Shown: positions 1 to 6,368 of the stretch, piece after piece
Numbering within the stretch: position 1 is the first letter of the stretch
Layout of the letters: each line of letters opens with the position of its first letter
Program-made: the position numbers and the translations under genes
Source: an uncultured Eggerthella sp.
Lineage (GTDB): Bacteria > Actinomycetota > Coriobacteriia > Coriobacteriales > Eggerthellaceae
DNA length: 10,386 nt
NCBI GenBank assembly: GCA_902470405.1
Contig: CABRGJ010000012.1
Coordinates: forward strand, 1-10,386
Reading direction: 5' to 3'
Notes under the pieces: model-generated
What the model was told of the DNA's origin: nothing
Databases searched by the model: none
What the model saw: only the letters and a program-made list of their open reading frames with translations

Positions 1-153
1 GGTGTCGATATATCCCGTTAATTCGATCTCTAGCCTACGGTCGCAGTCTGGGCATGCAAGGCAATCTGTTGCCGTATTTGTGCCCCAACTGTAATCGCAG
101 AGGTCTTCGGATACTTCGATCACCTCGTAGCAGTAGGGGCAGGTTATCGTCAT
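1..153 (-). CDS. Small zinc-ribbon-like protein, C-terminus off the left edge
   Basis: This reading frame is open from an ATG at 153 to the window edge, so at least 51 residues are encoded and the C-terminus is missing. The start has a strong SD (GGAGGGG, five bases upstream) and overlaps the stop of the previous gene in a TGATG, which indicates translational coupling. The N-terminus has a CPYC knuckle at residues 5-8 and a second CPDC knuckle at about residues 36-39, a spacing typical of a zinc ribbon. It is the last visible gene of the early operon. Small Cys4 proteins of this kind are common at the end of phage early regions, but I do not recognise the family. A structural zinc role is inferred from the cysteines only. 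Confidence 0.7.
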   Translation of the reverse strand, partial: MTITCPYCYEVIEVSEDLCDYSWGTNTATDCLACPDCDRRLEIELTGYIDT

Positions 154-335
154 CACTTCCCCTCCAATTCTCGGCATTTCCAACAGATTTGTTTGTCCTG
201 AAACCAATCAAGGCTCCGATCTTTTCTGCAACGCGGGCAGATTCGTGTCTCAACCTTGTTCGTATACCTACGAAGCGGCGAATGCTCGTATGGCATCGGC
301 TTCAAAGGCGATCCTGGCTCGAATAATCCATCCAT
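153..335 (-). CDS. Small Cys4 zinc-finger protein
   Basis: This is a 60-residue protein. The start chosen is the ATG at 335 because it has a GGCGGTGA SD at good spacing and overlaps the upstream resolvase stop as TGATG; an ATG ten codons further upstream would overlap the resolvase by 31 bases and lacks an SD. The C-terminal half carries CPRC followed 14 residues later by CWKC, a Cys4 zinc-binding arrangement, with basic and aromatic residues between the knuckles. It is followed directly by a second Cys4 gene, so the two may act as a pair or be tandem paralogues that diverged. DNA or RNA binding is the usual role of such knuckles, but the function is unknown. Confidence 0.7.
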   Translation of the reverse strand: MDGLFEPGSPLKPMPYEHSPLRRYTNKVETRICPRCRKDRSLDWFQDKQICWKCRELEGK

Positions 336-790
336 CAAATCACCGCCCAGGGGTTTACGAACCATATGTTCCCTTTTTTGCGTTCCATAACCTCACCTAT
401 CTCATGTGCTTCATCTTCACTGAGAGATGATCGAGTAGTGTCTTCGAGGTGCCTGAGATAAGCGTCGATATCAACAAGGACGCAATCATTCTTCTTGCGA
501 ATATCTTCCCCATAGAAGTTAATCGCGATGACCGAATGCCTGTTTCTTCCAAGATCAGAAAAGCCTTTGAGCTTTTCAAGCTGATGTTTTTGAATTTTGT
601 CGTGCGGGAATCTCGAAAGGTGTGTAGCCTTGCATTCGAACAAGAAAGTATCGTCAGGCGCAAAGTAGAAGAAGTCACCCCATTGCTGGATGGGAGCATA
701 TTTCCCGCCATCCATAATCCGCATTGAAGCACCAGGAAGGTGTTTTATCGATTCATGGAACTTGCCTTCGAACCGTTTTCCAGGGTTCAA
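335..790 (-). CDS. recU: RecU-like Holliday junction resolvase
   Basis: This is a 151-residue protein of the RecU/PD-(D/E)xK type, which cuts four-way DNA junctions formed during recombination and replication repair. It begins with the NPGKRFE segment typical of the RecU N-terminus, followed by WGDFFYF (Asp39) and FECK (Glu52, Lys54), which match the catalytic D...ExK core, then KHQLEKLKGF. The start is a TTG at 790: it forms a TTGA overlap with the HNH stop, has AGAGGTG just upstream and places the conserved block at residue 2. A longer frame to 904 exists but would overlap the HNH gene by over 100 bases. It is shorter than chromosomal RecU (about 200 residues), as phage copies often are. 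It probably works with the ERF, NinB-like and SSB proteins of the same operon. Confidence 0.82.
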   Translation of the reverse strand: MNPGKRFEGKFHESIKHLPGASMRIMDGGKYAPIQQWGDFFYFAPDDTFLFECKATHLSRFPHDKIQKHQLEKLKGFSDLGRNRHSVIAINFYGEDIRKKNDCVLVDIDAYLRHLEDTTRSSLSEDEAHEIGEVMERKKGNIWFVNPWAVI

Positions 791-1254
791 TTTTTCACCT
801 CTATCTTTCGTCCAGTATCTAGATCGTGGATTCGCCAGAATCCGTAGTTGTAGAGCCAATCCCCATGAGGGGCATCCTTGTGTAAGAATGTTCCATCCCA
901 CCACATTTCGGCATATTCATCCTCATACCAAACCCATTCGGGGCGATAACGTGCTCCACCATGGAAGTCGTTATGACAGCCCGTTGTTCCTGATCCGCAC
1001 ACCGCAAAGAGTGCGGGTTTCAATACGAACTGTCCCCACTTAGTTCGCAGAAGGAATGTCCTTCCCTTGCTAAGGGGTGGAGTGTGATGCGAGTTGGTTG
1101 CTCGCATGCCACAGATAACGCAACATGCGTCTTCTTCGAGCGTGTTAGATTTCGCATTCGCGTTTTTGTAATGAGCTTGAATGTGTGGTTTGCCGTATAG
1201 TTCGGCAACGGGATAGGACAGACCGCCAAGTTGGCTAGCTTGCGGTCTGAACAT
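787..1254 (-). CDS. HNH endonuclease-like protein
   Basis: This is a 155-residue protein. The start is the ATG at 1254, which has an AGGAGG SD four bases upstream; it overlaps the helicase-loader gene by 20 bases. A CVICG knuckle is followed by NSHHTPP, then by GCHNDFH, which together give the HNH motif with a second cysteine pair for structural zinc. HNH proteins are metal-dependent nucleases with a beta-beta-alpha fold. Placed between helicase loader and resolvase genes, it is more likely a replication or recombination nuclease than a terminase-linked HNH, which sits with the packaging genes. The C-terminal third is rich in Trp and Tyr and shows no known domain to me. A homing role is not excluded, but the gene fits the operon spacing. 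Confidence 0.8.
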   Translation of the reverse strand: MFRPQASQLGGLSYPVAELYGKPHIQAHYKNANAKSNTLEEDACCVICGMRATNSHHTPPLSKGRTFLLRTKWGQFVLKPALFAVCGSGTTGCHNDFHGGARYRPEWVWYEDEYAEMWWDGTFLHKDAPHGDWLYNYGFWRIHDLDTGRKIEVKN

Positions 1255-1957
1255 GCAGCCTCCTATCAACTCCTCTAAGGTTGAATTTAGGGAGAGCGGA
1301 TAGCCTTGAAACAAGTCTTGTAGCAGCAATAGAACCGATTGGTTGCCACATCGCAGCAAGGCATTCCCCAGTACGTGAGACGAGTTCTAAGTTCGAGGTA
1401 ACAACTGTCGGCTTGCTCTCGTATTCTCGTGCGCTCATAATCTGCACAAGCTTCTCAAGGCGAAACTCACTTGCTTTTTCGGCTCCAAGATCATCAATGA
1501 TGAGCAAGTCAGGTTCGGTGTAGCGGTAAAGCGTATCGGTATCGAAATTGGTAAGATCGGTGAACATGTCAACCGCTGATGCAAACCTAGTATCGACACG
1601 CTTATCAACTGCGGCCTTTGCAATCGCAGAGGCGAGATAAGTCTTCCCTCTGCCCGATTTTCCCCACAGGTAGAGACCGTCATTGATCGCGTCACTCACG
1701 ATGATAGCTTCAGCGTCCATCTTGTCCATCTCTGCGAACTTCATAGGTACGCCAACGCGGGTGTATCGTTTGATTGCCCTTTTGCGCTCTTCTTCGAGGC
1801 GTGACTGTTCGGCCTCGGCTTCGCGTCTAAGGCGCTCAGCTCGTGCGCCCTCACAGTCACATGGCTTATAACCACACGTTCGCTCAATTCCTTGCAGTGT
1901 GAACACTCTTGGCTCTAAGGCAGATCCGCAAAACTCACAGGTACTCAGCGAAGTCAT
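1235..1957 (-). CDS. DnaC/IstB-like helicase loader ATPase with N-terminal zinc ribbon
   Basis: This 240-residue AAA+ ATPase resembles DnaC/DnaI helicase loaders, which place the replicative helicase at an origin. Walker A is GKSGRGKT at about residues 99-106, Walker B is LLIIDD at 151-156, and a sensor I segment TSN lies near 187-189. The N-terminus has a CEFC pair and a TCGYKPCDC cluster, a zinc ribbon as in DnaI-type loaders, followed by a charged helix rich in Arg and Glu (residues 38-65). The ATG at 1957 is preferred; a TTG one codon upstream is possible. GGGGTGAA supplies the SD, and the start overlaps the previous gene by 23 bases. It pairs naturally with the preceding replication organiser, a common phage replication cassette. 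Confidence 0.88.
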   Translation of the reverse strand: MTSLSTCEFCGSALEPRVFTLQGIERTCGYKPCDCEGARAERLRREAEAEQSRLEEERKRAIKRYTRVGVPMKFAEMDKMDAEAIIVSDAINDGLYLWGKSGRGKTYLASAIAKAAVDKRVDTRFASAVDMFTDLTNFDTDTLYRYTEPDLLIIDDLGAEKASEFRLEKLVQIMSAREYESKPTVVTSNLELVSRTGECLAAMWQPIGSIAATRLVSRLSALPKFNLRGVDRRLHVQTAS

Positions 1958-2495
1958 CAATGTTCACCCCTTCCTTAGGCTCTGAGTTGCGCGACCATGT
2001 GCGAACAGATGCTCGCCAGTCCTTCATTTTGTTCTTGCCTACCATCCACCCCTTCGATGCATAGAAGTCGCAGAAGCGTTCAGCGTCGATTGGGGTGACT
2101 CCCTTTTCAGTTGCATACGCAATCGCATAAGAGCGAACCTCATCAATGGTCGGAGGTGAAAATGTCGAGTTTTTCTTAGATATACCGTTAGGTATATCTT
2201 CTTTACTATTACTCTTACTATTAGACGATGGGGTGTTTTTCGTTTTGCCGCTCGGCAAATCTCCGTTTTGCTTGGCGGCTAAATTTGTTTTTGCCGCGCC
2301 CTTCTTGCCATTGTCTGACCGCTGTTTGCTTAGTATGAGAGATGGTCGAATCGCGACAAACACGGCATTTGCAGCCCCTTTTAGTTTCGGCTCAACACCA
2401 TAGTAAAGAAACTCGATAAGCGCGGTGTAATACTCGCGCTTATCCTTTGCACTCAACTCCTGACCAGCTTCGATATACGAATCGAATATCTGCAT
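1935..2495 (-). CDS. Phage replication organiser / initiator-like protein (DUF6291-type N-terminus)
   Basis: This is a 186-residue protein in three parts. Residues 1-65 form a helical domain of the DUF6291 type, with the block DKREYYTALIEFLYYG. Residues about 66-115 are a linker rich in Ser, Lys and Asn. The C-terminal domain (about 116-175) ends in KNKMKDWRASVRTWSRN, a pattern seen at the C-terminus of many phage replication proteins that act before a DnaC-like loader. The ATG at 2495 overlaps the pentapeptide gene stop as TGATG; upstream codons in frame lie inside that gene and lack an SD. It probably binds the phage origin or ssDNA and works with the next gene. The linker coding DNA has short TACTATTA repeats, likely slippage-derived. 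Confidence 0.72.
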   Translation of the reverse strand: MQIFDSYIEAGQELSAKDKREYYTALIEFLYYGVEPKLKGAANAVFVAIRPSLILSKQRSDNGKKGAAKTNLAAKQNGDLPSGKTKNTPSSNSKSNSKEDIPNGISKKNSTFSPPTIDEVRSYAIAYATEKGVTPIDAERFCDFYASKGWMVGKNKMKDWRASVRTWSRNSEPKEGVNIDDFAEYL

Positions 2496-3106
2496 CAGTA
2501 ATCCACCGCCTCTTCGCGCGTGACAAAGAAGTGGATACCAGAAGCACATTCATCCCAACGGTCGTCGCAAAATGGCAAAGTCGGATAAACGGTTTTGCCA
2601 ACTTCATAAAAGAAGCTACTATCATGCTGCGAAAAAGCACACTCACCGTGATCTATCGAAGTGCCGTCTAAGTACTGAATATCGAGCACTTTCGCGTAAG
2701 AGCAACGGCATTTGCGACCAGACGCGTTTGAACGCTTTGCATCGCCAGGCATGAGCAATTTGACAATCACTCTTTCTGATGATGAAAGTATCGCTTTCTT
2801 CCATCCGATAATATTTCCTTCAGGGCAGATGACCGTTTGCGCTTGAATAAGCTCGGCATTCTTGGCACCGTACAGGTCGGCACCGTACAGGTTGGCACCG
2901 TACAGGTCGGCACCGCGCAGGTTGGCACCGTACAGGTTGGCACCGCGCAGGTTGGCACCGCGCAGGTTGGCACCGCGCAGGTTGGCACCGTACAGGTCGG
3001 CACCGCGCAGGTTTTTGAAACTCAAATCTGCACGTTTGCCGCCCTCTTCGTCATAGAGCCACTTGCGGTGCAGCTCTAAAATGCTGTTGAGCTCTTGTTG
3101 TTCCAT
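2495..3106 (-). CDS. Pentapeptide-repeat protein with DUF5758-like C-terminal domain
   Basis: This is a 203-residue protein with three regions. Residues 1-30 are a helical lead-in. Residues about 31-82 are ten or so pentapeptide repeats of the form A(D/N)L(R/Y)G, which fold as a right-handed quadrilateral beta-helix. The C-terminal region of about 110 residues ends in [18 protein letters not shown], which matches the DUF5758-type domain often found after pentapeptide repeats in phage proteins. The ATG has an AGGAGG SD at good spacing. It lies between ssb and the replication organiser. Some pentapeptide proteins mimic DNA and bind gyrase, but this repeat block is short and that role is not shown here. 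The function remains unknown. Confidence 0.85.
   Translation of the reverse strand: MEQQELNSILELHRKWLYDEEGGKRADLSFKNLRGADLYGANLRGANLRGANLRGANLYGANLRGADLYGANLYGADLYGAKNAELIQAQTVICPEGNIIGWKKAILSSSERVIVKLLMPGDAKRSNASGRKCRCSYAKVLDIQYLDGTSIDHGECAFSQHDSSFFYEVGKTVYPTLPFCDDRWDECASGIHFFVTREEAVDY
2862..3011. repeat. Ten tandem copies of a 15-base unit inside the pentapeptide gene
   Basis: The plus strand carries ten consecutive 15-base units of the form TYGGCACCGYRCAGG, varying at only three positions (T/C after the first T, and TA/CG in the middle). Each unit encodes one pentapeptide on the minus strand. Near-identity at synonymous positions indicates recent expansion or gene conversion by slippage or unequal recombination. 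The repeat keeps other frames open on both strands, producing long spurious reading frames. Confidence 0.95.
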
Positions 3107-3115
3107 AACAGCCTC

Positions 3116-3580
3116 CTAGAACGGGATATTTTCGTCATAAACTGACGGCTGAACCACTTGTGGCTGCTGCACAGAAATAGCTTGCTGCACTGGCTGAACA
3201 ACAGGCTGTGGCGCAGGTTGCACATATTGAGGAGCAGACTGTGTAGTCTGTTGCTGAGTCTTGAAGAATTCGATCTCATCCACAGTGACATCGATCTTCG
3301 ATCGCTTCTGCCCTTCACGTTCCCACTGGCTCCAACGAAGTTTTCCTTCGATAGCAACCTTGCTCCCCTTAGAGAGGAAGCGAGAAACGCTCTCGGCACG
3401 AGCGCCGAACATGGTGCAATCAATAAAGTTCGGATAGTCTTCCCATTCTCCTGTCTGCTGATTGCGACGACGGTCGTTTACCGCAACACCAAACGACAAG
3501 ACAGGCGTACCTGATGCGGTTGCCCTCAGCTCAGGATCGCGGGTAAGGTTTCCGCTGATATTTACACGATTGATACTCAT
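3116..3580 (-). CDS. ssb: Single-stranded DNA-binding protein
   Basis: This is a 154-residue SSB. The N-terminal OB fold (about residues 1-108) begins SINRVNISGNLTRDPELR and contains the usual NFIDCTMFGARAE and LSKGSKVAIEGKLRWSQW blocks. A Gln/Pro/Val-rich disordered linker follows (about 110-147), and the protein ends in the acidic tip DENIPF, which in this family recruits replication and repair partners. It protects ssDNA during phage replication and presents it to the annealing protein. Its ATG overlaps the NinB-like stop as ATGA, with an AAGGAT-type SD upstream. The length is close to that of standard phage and bacterial SSBs. Confidence 0.97.
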   Translation of the reverse strand: MSINRVNISGNLTRDPELRATASGTPVLSFGVAVNDRRRNQQTGEWEDYPNFIDCTMFGARAESVSRFLSKGSKVAIEGKLRWSQWEREGQKRSKIDVTVDEIEFFKTQQQTTQSAPQYVQPAPQPVVQPVQQAISVQQPQVVQPSVYDENIPF

Positions 3581-4035
3581 TGATTATCCTTTCCAGGCTC
3601 TACGAAACGGAGCCTCGATATTTCTTCTGGGGTCATTACTTGAATGCCTTGTTGCTCGCACTCATAGCGCATACCTTCTATAAGACGAGTGAATTCTGCT
3701 GAGTCCATACGGGACGAGCCTTTGTAAACCTTCACAACGCGCCTCTCTTCGCCCTCTACGTAGTCCATACCTACAACATCGAAGTAAGTGAAGTAATCAT
3801 CTAAAGGAACGCTTAGAGACAAGCTCATTACCTCACAGACTCCGTAATCACGAAGCATTTGTTTGTGGAGATCAGAGTCCGAGGTGCGCATCGTCCGCGC
3901 TAGTTGGTTAAGCATTGCCCAGTAATAAGCGTTTTGCGTAAGGCTTCGCCTCTTCTTATGCTCTTTGCATTCAAACTGCTTCTCTGCGCCGCATTCAGCC
4001 ATGAACGCGACACATTCAGACAGGGAGCCAATCAT
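3577..4035 (-). CDS. NinB/Orf-like recombination protein
   Basis: This is a 152-residue protein with the block KRRSLTQNAYYWAMLNQLA, which matches the RSLDQN...W core of lambda NinB (Orf), and a C-terminal block SSRMDSAEFTRLIEGM that matches the second conserved part of that family. NinB proteins bind ssDNA and SSB and help load recombinases, replacing RecFOR-like functions. The first 20 residues include a short Cys-containing segment. Its ATG overlaps the ERF stop as ATGA, and its own stop overlaps the ssb start as ATGA, so ERF, NinB-like and SSB should be made in a coupled way. The family call rests on these two blocks, not on overall similarity. Confidence 0.75.
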   Translation of the reverse strand: MIGSLSECVAFMAECGAEKQFECKEHKKRRSLTQNAYYWAMLNQLARTMRTSDSDLHKQMLRDYGVCEVMSLSLSVPLDDYFTYFDVVGMDYVEGEERRVVKVYKGSSRMDSAEFTRLIEGMRYECEQQGIQVMTPEEISRLRFVEPGKDNQ

Positions 4036-4544
4036 GACACGACCGTAAAGTGGTGATTACCGCATTCACATTGGCACTGAGCAATCTGCCCTTGAGACTC
4101 GAATTGATATTGCATTCCGCAAGCTGTGCATGCAGCGATGATCGAAGTATTGTCCTGTGAGTCAACGTCAGGTGTCCCGTTGTCGATCGCGAAAAGGTTG
4201 CAAAGCGCGTACTTCTTCGCATAGGAAGAAGCCATACCCGTTACCTGCATATCATCGCTCTTTGTCTTGTGCTCAGGCTCTCTTGCGTAGCCTAACGCCC
4301 AGACTTCCCCGTTTGTGCCGTAGTGGCGAAGACATATACGCGAAACGATATAAAATCGGCTGCCTTCACTTACGAGGCTATCCGACATTATGAGAACGCA
4401 GTCAGTCTGTTTAACAAGAGGTTTGAGCGCCTCCAGAATGTCCTCTGCGCTGCGGTAGTTAAAACCACCGAAATCGTTACGGCGGTCTTTTGCAACTTCG
4501 AGGTTCTGCTGGATGTAAGCTAGCGCCTCGTATACGTTTTCCAT
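4032..4544 (-). CDS. ERF-family single-strand annealing protein with C-terminal zinc finger
   Basis: This is a 170-residue ERF-superfamily protein, a phage recombinase that anneals complementary single strands. The N-terminal core has FGGFNYRSAEDILEALKPL, and the hallmark block DMQVTGMASSYAKKYALCNLF follows at about residues 97-117. A C-terminal segment carries CTACG and, about 15 residues on, a CQCECG cluster, which looks like a zinc finger that may aid DNA binding. Two in-frame ATGs exist: the second, at 4544, is preferred because GGAGG lies four bases upstream of it but only one base from the first. The start overlaps the previous stop. Its partners are the NinB-like protein, SSB and RecU. 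Confidence 0.88.
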   Translation of the reverse strand: MENVYEALAYIQQNLEVAKDRRNDFGGFNYRSAEDILEALKPLVKQTDCVLIMSDSLVSEGSRFYIVSRICLRHYGTNGEVWALGYAREPEHKTKSDDMQVTGMASSYAKKYALCNLFAIDNGTPDVDSQDNTSIIAACTACGMQYQFESQGQIAQCQCECGNHHFTVVS

Positions 4545-5020
4545 CATGCCTCCAAAAGGTTAGTAACGGATACGCCCTGAAGAGCAGGACGCAGTGCTTT
4601 GATAGCGTCGTTCTGGTTGATCCTTACCATGGTTGTTTTAGGAACTGATCCCTTGTACTCAAATAACTCATTGGCGATCTCTCCTGTCTCAAGGCAGATG
4701 ATGTCTCCGTTATCAGCAAGCGTGAATGACTCTCGCCAATCATCAGCTGGCACGGTCTTAGTAAGGCCGCACGAGTCAAGATATTTGGTAGCGCGAAACT
4801 CTGCACCAGGTTTGATCTCGAAAGATGGTTTGGTGTAAGTCAGAGACACGGTTCCGACCTTCGACCCGCCTACTTTGATCTCACGTCTATCAACACCGTA
4901 TGTTTCATTGAGAGCGAAAAGCTCATCTTTCGCTTCGCCTTTGAGATCCTTCAGAAGAGCGTTGAGCTGCTCTTGCAATATGTCTGCGAGAGCAAGCTTC
5001 TCGTCTTGGGTAAGTTCCAT
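4544..5020 (-). CDS. Phage early protein of unknown function, upstream of ERF
   Basis: This is a 158-residue protein I do not recognise. The N-terminal 45 residues are predicted helical and charged (LTQDEKLALADILQEQLNAL), followed by a beta-rich section with the segment VGTVSLTYTKPSFEIKPG, and a C-terminal region ending in two short helices. There are no membrane segments, signal peptide or cysteine clusters. The ATG at 5020 has AAGGAGG seven bases upstream and overlaps the previous stop as TAATG. Genes directly upstream of annealing proteins in phages often encode nuclease inhibitors, exonucleases or ssDNA-binding accessories. No nuclease motif is visible here, so an accessory role is only a guess from position. 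Confidence 0.8.
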   Translation of the reverse strand: MELTQDEKLALADILQEQLNALLKDLKGEAKDELFALNETYGVDRREIKVGGSKVGTVSLTYTKPSFEIKPGAEFRATKYLDSCGLTKTVPADDWRESFTLADNGDIICLETGEIANELFEYKGSVPKTTMVRINQNDAIKALRPALQGVSVTNLLEA

Positions 5021-5322
5021 TAGTCATCCTCCTTCATAAAATCAAGGATGCCCTCAGCAAGCCTTTTGAGCTTGATTTTCGCAACTTCATCAAGGGTGCA
5101 AAGAAGCGCATTCTCCCCATACTTAAAAGCGTCAAAGCCATGCGTTTCAGCATCTTTTGACACAGATGGAAACCCGATGCCAGCCATATATCCAGCCACG
5201 AATGCCAGAGAGATATCATTTTTTAGAATGTCGGCATCCTTTGCAAAAAACTGGGTGATCTCATCGTGTTCTTCTTTTGTGAGAGCGATGCCCTCTCCTG
5301 CTTTAGGCATGTTTTCTAGCAT
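5020..5322 (-). CDS. Small phage early protein of unknown function
   Basis: This is a 100-residue protein, unrecognised. The ATG at 5322 is chosen because AAGGAGAG lies nine bases upstream; a TTG six codons earlier would place the start on top of that SD. It overlaps the preceding gene by 20 bases. The N-terminal third is acidic and helical (ALTKEEHDEITQFFAKDA). A mildly hydrophobic stretch near residues 42-54 (ISLAFVAGYMAGIGF) is too short and Gly-rich to be a confident membrane helix. The tail is a charged helix. No metal-binding or nucleotide-binding motifs are visible. Confidence 0.75.
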   Translation of the reverse strand: MLENMPKAGEGIALTKEEHDEITQFFAKDADILKNDISLAFVAGYMAGIGFPSVSKDAETHGFDAFKYGENALLCTLDEVAKIKLKRLAEGILDFMKEDD

Positions 5323-5701
5323 GTTTGATCTCTCCTTCAAGGTAAGAAACTGGGTAGAGTCCCCAGCAGTCGATGTCCGAGTCTCGCATGTTGAGCTTCA
5401 CTTCGAGCGATGGGTCAACGAGTACGAGATAACGGGCGATACCCGCCCAGTAGTTGTTGTTGAACGCGAGGGGCTTATCGTTACAAAGATGTCTACGTGA
5501 TAGCTCATTAGCGAAGTAATCACGTGGGCGCGGCACGACCTTCTCATGCTGCATGGTGTTCAGGATGAAAAAGAACGCGCCTCTATGCGCCTCCATCCAC
5601 GTTTTCACCGCTTCTGCCTGCTTGCGCCCTGCATTGATATTGAGCTGAGAGATGGTCTTCTTGCGGACATGCGGTGAGTCGATGGTCTTTCGCGAGTTCA
5701 T
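5303..5701 (-). CDS. Phage early protein of unknown function
   Basis: This is a 132-residue basic protein, unrecognised. The N-terminal section (residues 1-40) is rich in Lys, Arg and Ser and probably helical from about residue 17 (SQLNINAGRKQAEAVKTWME). The middle has RPRDYFANELSRRHLCNDKP, followed by a hydrophobic run NNNYWAGIARYLVLVDPSLEVKL. The ATG at 5701 lies two bases after the stop of the preceding gene, with GGCGGTG as a weak SD. The charge and position in front of the recombination genes would suit a nucleic-acid-binding accessory, but no motif confirms it. Confidence 0.75.
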   Translation of the reverse strand: MNSRKTIDSPHVRKKTISQLNINAGRKQAEAVKTWMEAHRGAFFFILNTMQHEKVVPRPRDYFANELSRRHLCNDKPLAFNNNYWAGIARYLVLVDPSLEVKLNMRDSDIDCWGLYPVSYLEGEIKHARKHA

Positions 5702-5703
5702 GC

Positions 5704-5895
5704 TTACACCGCCAATCCAGCGAACATAAGGGCTAAGAGAATAAGGAGAAGGACAGCGAAGATAGCGCCATAAGCAATGTCTTTTACTGCCTCTTTCTTC
5801 GAAATGTAGCCAAAGCCCAAAAAGTTGATATAATCAGAGTGTGTTTTGTGCTTCGCCCCCTTCTTGGGGGCGTTGCTGTTTGTAGATTCATTCAT
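5704..5895 (-). CDS. Small single-pass membrane protein
   Basis: This is a 63-residue protein with a polar, Asn/Ser/Lys-rich N-terminal half and one clear C-terminal membrane helix (about residues 42-63, GAIFAVLLLILLALMFAGLAV). Three overlapping ATGs occur at 5899, 5895 and 5891; only the one at 5895 gives this frame, and it sits six bases after GGAGG. The ATG at 5899 would encode three residues and then stop. It is the first gene of the long early operon after a 149-base gap. Small tail-anchored phage proteins at this place can act at the host membrane, but nothing in the sequence names a target. Confidence 0.78.
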   Translation of the reverse strand: MNESTNSNAPKKGAKHKTHSDYINFLGFGYISKKEAVKDIAYGAIFAVLLLILLALMFAGLAV

Positions 5896-5910
5896 TCATT
5901 TCCTCCTTAA

Positions 5911-6015
5911 AAACTGAATACCCCACCGCCCTCTTCATGGCGTACCGTGGTCATCGCGCACTACCGCTCTCACATGGATTGGTCGCTAACGAGATTGGCG
6001 GGGTTATTCGGTTTT
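5911..6015. repeat. Imperfect long inverted repeat in the early-operon leader
   Basis: The plus-strand segment starting AAAACTGAATA at 5911, followed by CCCCACCGCC, is the imperfect inverse of 5995-6015, whose reverse complement starts AAAACCGAATAACCCC. The arms are about 20 bases with a mismatch and a small bulge, and enclose about 63 bases. It lies in the 149-base gap between the small HTH gene and the membrane-protein gene, inside the presumed leftward transcript. I see no gene in this gap. Confidence 0.55.
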
Positions 6016-6023
6016 CAAGGTTC

Positions 6024-6038
6024 GTTGGATAGGCATAA
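6024..6038 (+). repeat. Left inverted repeat of a candidate cassette
   Basis: GTTGGATAGGCATAA here is matched, inverted and with one mismatch, at 6529-6543. It begins at the last base of TTTCAAGGTTCG (6013-6024), which has an 11/12 direct copy at 6544-6555. The left copy ends seven bases outside the stop codon of the small HTH gene. Confidence 0.6.
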
Positions 6039-6044
6039 GGACAG

Positions 6045-6233
6045 CTACTTGATCAGATCCTCGATGGAGCATTCAAGCGCATCAGCAAGTCGCTTGATGC
6101 AACCCAGTTGTGCTTTCTCAACTCCGTGAAGTTGCCATTTACTAACCACACGACGAGACACCTTCGCTCGTCTAGCAGCTTCAGCAATCGATATACCTCT
6201 TAACTTGCAGAGCTCAGCAACATTGAAATTCAT
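6045..6233 (-). CDS. Small XRE/Cro-type HTH regulator
   Basis: This is a 62-residue protein that is little more than one XRE-type helix-turn-helix. The scaffold is MNFNVAELCKLRGISIAEAA, then a turn and recognition helix in KVSRRVVSKWQLHG, ending with the usual LADALECSIEDLI. The ATG at 6233 is chosen because AAGGAG lies five bases upstream; codons further upstream lack an SD. It diverges from the 41-residue gene across about 135 bases that hold a palindrome and candidate promoters, so it probably represses one or both. It is not the gene facing the C1-type repressor; that place is taken by a second HTH gene. It can be read either as a second early switch or as the regulator of an inserted cassette. 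Confidence 0.85.
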   Translation of the reverse strand: MNFNVAELCKLRGISIAEAARRAKVSRRVVSKWQLHGVEKAQLGCIKRLADALECSIEDLIK

Positions 6234-6266
6234 TCGTACTCCTTTTTGTGTGTCGAACATCTGTAC

Positions 6267-6285
6267 CCACAATATGTGGTATGCT
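6267..6285 (+). promoter_or_regulatory. Candidate promoter and operator for the 41-residue gene
   Basis: A palindrome CCACA-n3-TGTGG (6267-6279) is followed directly by an extended -10 element, TGGTATGCT (-10 hexamer 6280-6285). No good -35 is visible. The predicted transcription start, near 6292, falls at the foot of the leader hairpin. On the minus strand TATTGT (6274-6269) is a weak -10 for the HTH gene, so the palindrome would cover both promoters. Confidence 0.45.
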
Positions 6286-6292
6286 TATGCCA

Positions 6293-6361
6293 TGAAAGAA
6301 GTTACAAGTTGCATTCGGACTTCTTTCAAACCCTCATGTTCCTCCTATCAAAGAAAGGAGG
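6293..6361 (+). promoter_or_regulatory. Structured leader with alternative pairings over the SD
   Basis: TGAAAGAAGT (6293-6302) pairs perfectly with ACTTCTTTCA (6319-6328) around a 16-base loop. The downstream arm can instead pair with GAAAGGAG (6353-6360), which contains the SD, in eight pairs with one G-U. Separately, CCTCCT (6341-6346) can pair with AGGAGG (6356-6361), directly hiding the SD. These helices are mutually exclusive, as expected for a translation switch. No riboswitch class is recognised. Confidence 0.5.
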
Positions 6362-6368
6362 TGGCTCC

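Noticed and set aside
35..253. 72-codon minus frame at the left edge
   Set aside because: It overlaps two better-supported Cys4 genes in another frame, which have SD sites and coupled stop-start overlaps.
2146..2403. Plus frame with a hydrophobic Leu-rich segment
   Set aside because: It is the reverse of the Ser/Lys/Asn linker of the replication organiser, without SD or promoter.
2862..3011. CRISPR-like repeat array
   Set aside because: The units are directly adjacent with no spacers and code for pentapeptides.
2767..3079. Open frames on both strands across the 15-base repeats (repeats of [10 protein letters not shown] or [10 protein letters not shown])
   Set aside because: They result from the periodic 15-base unit. 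The frame with pentapeptide signature, SD and C-terminal domain is the one at 2495-3106.
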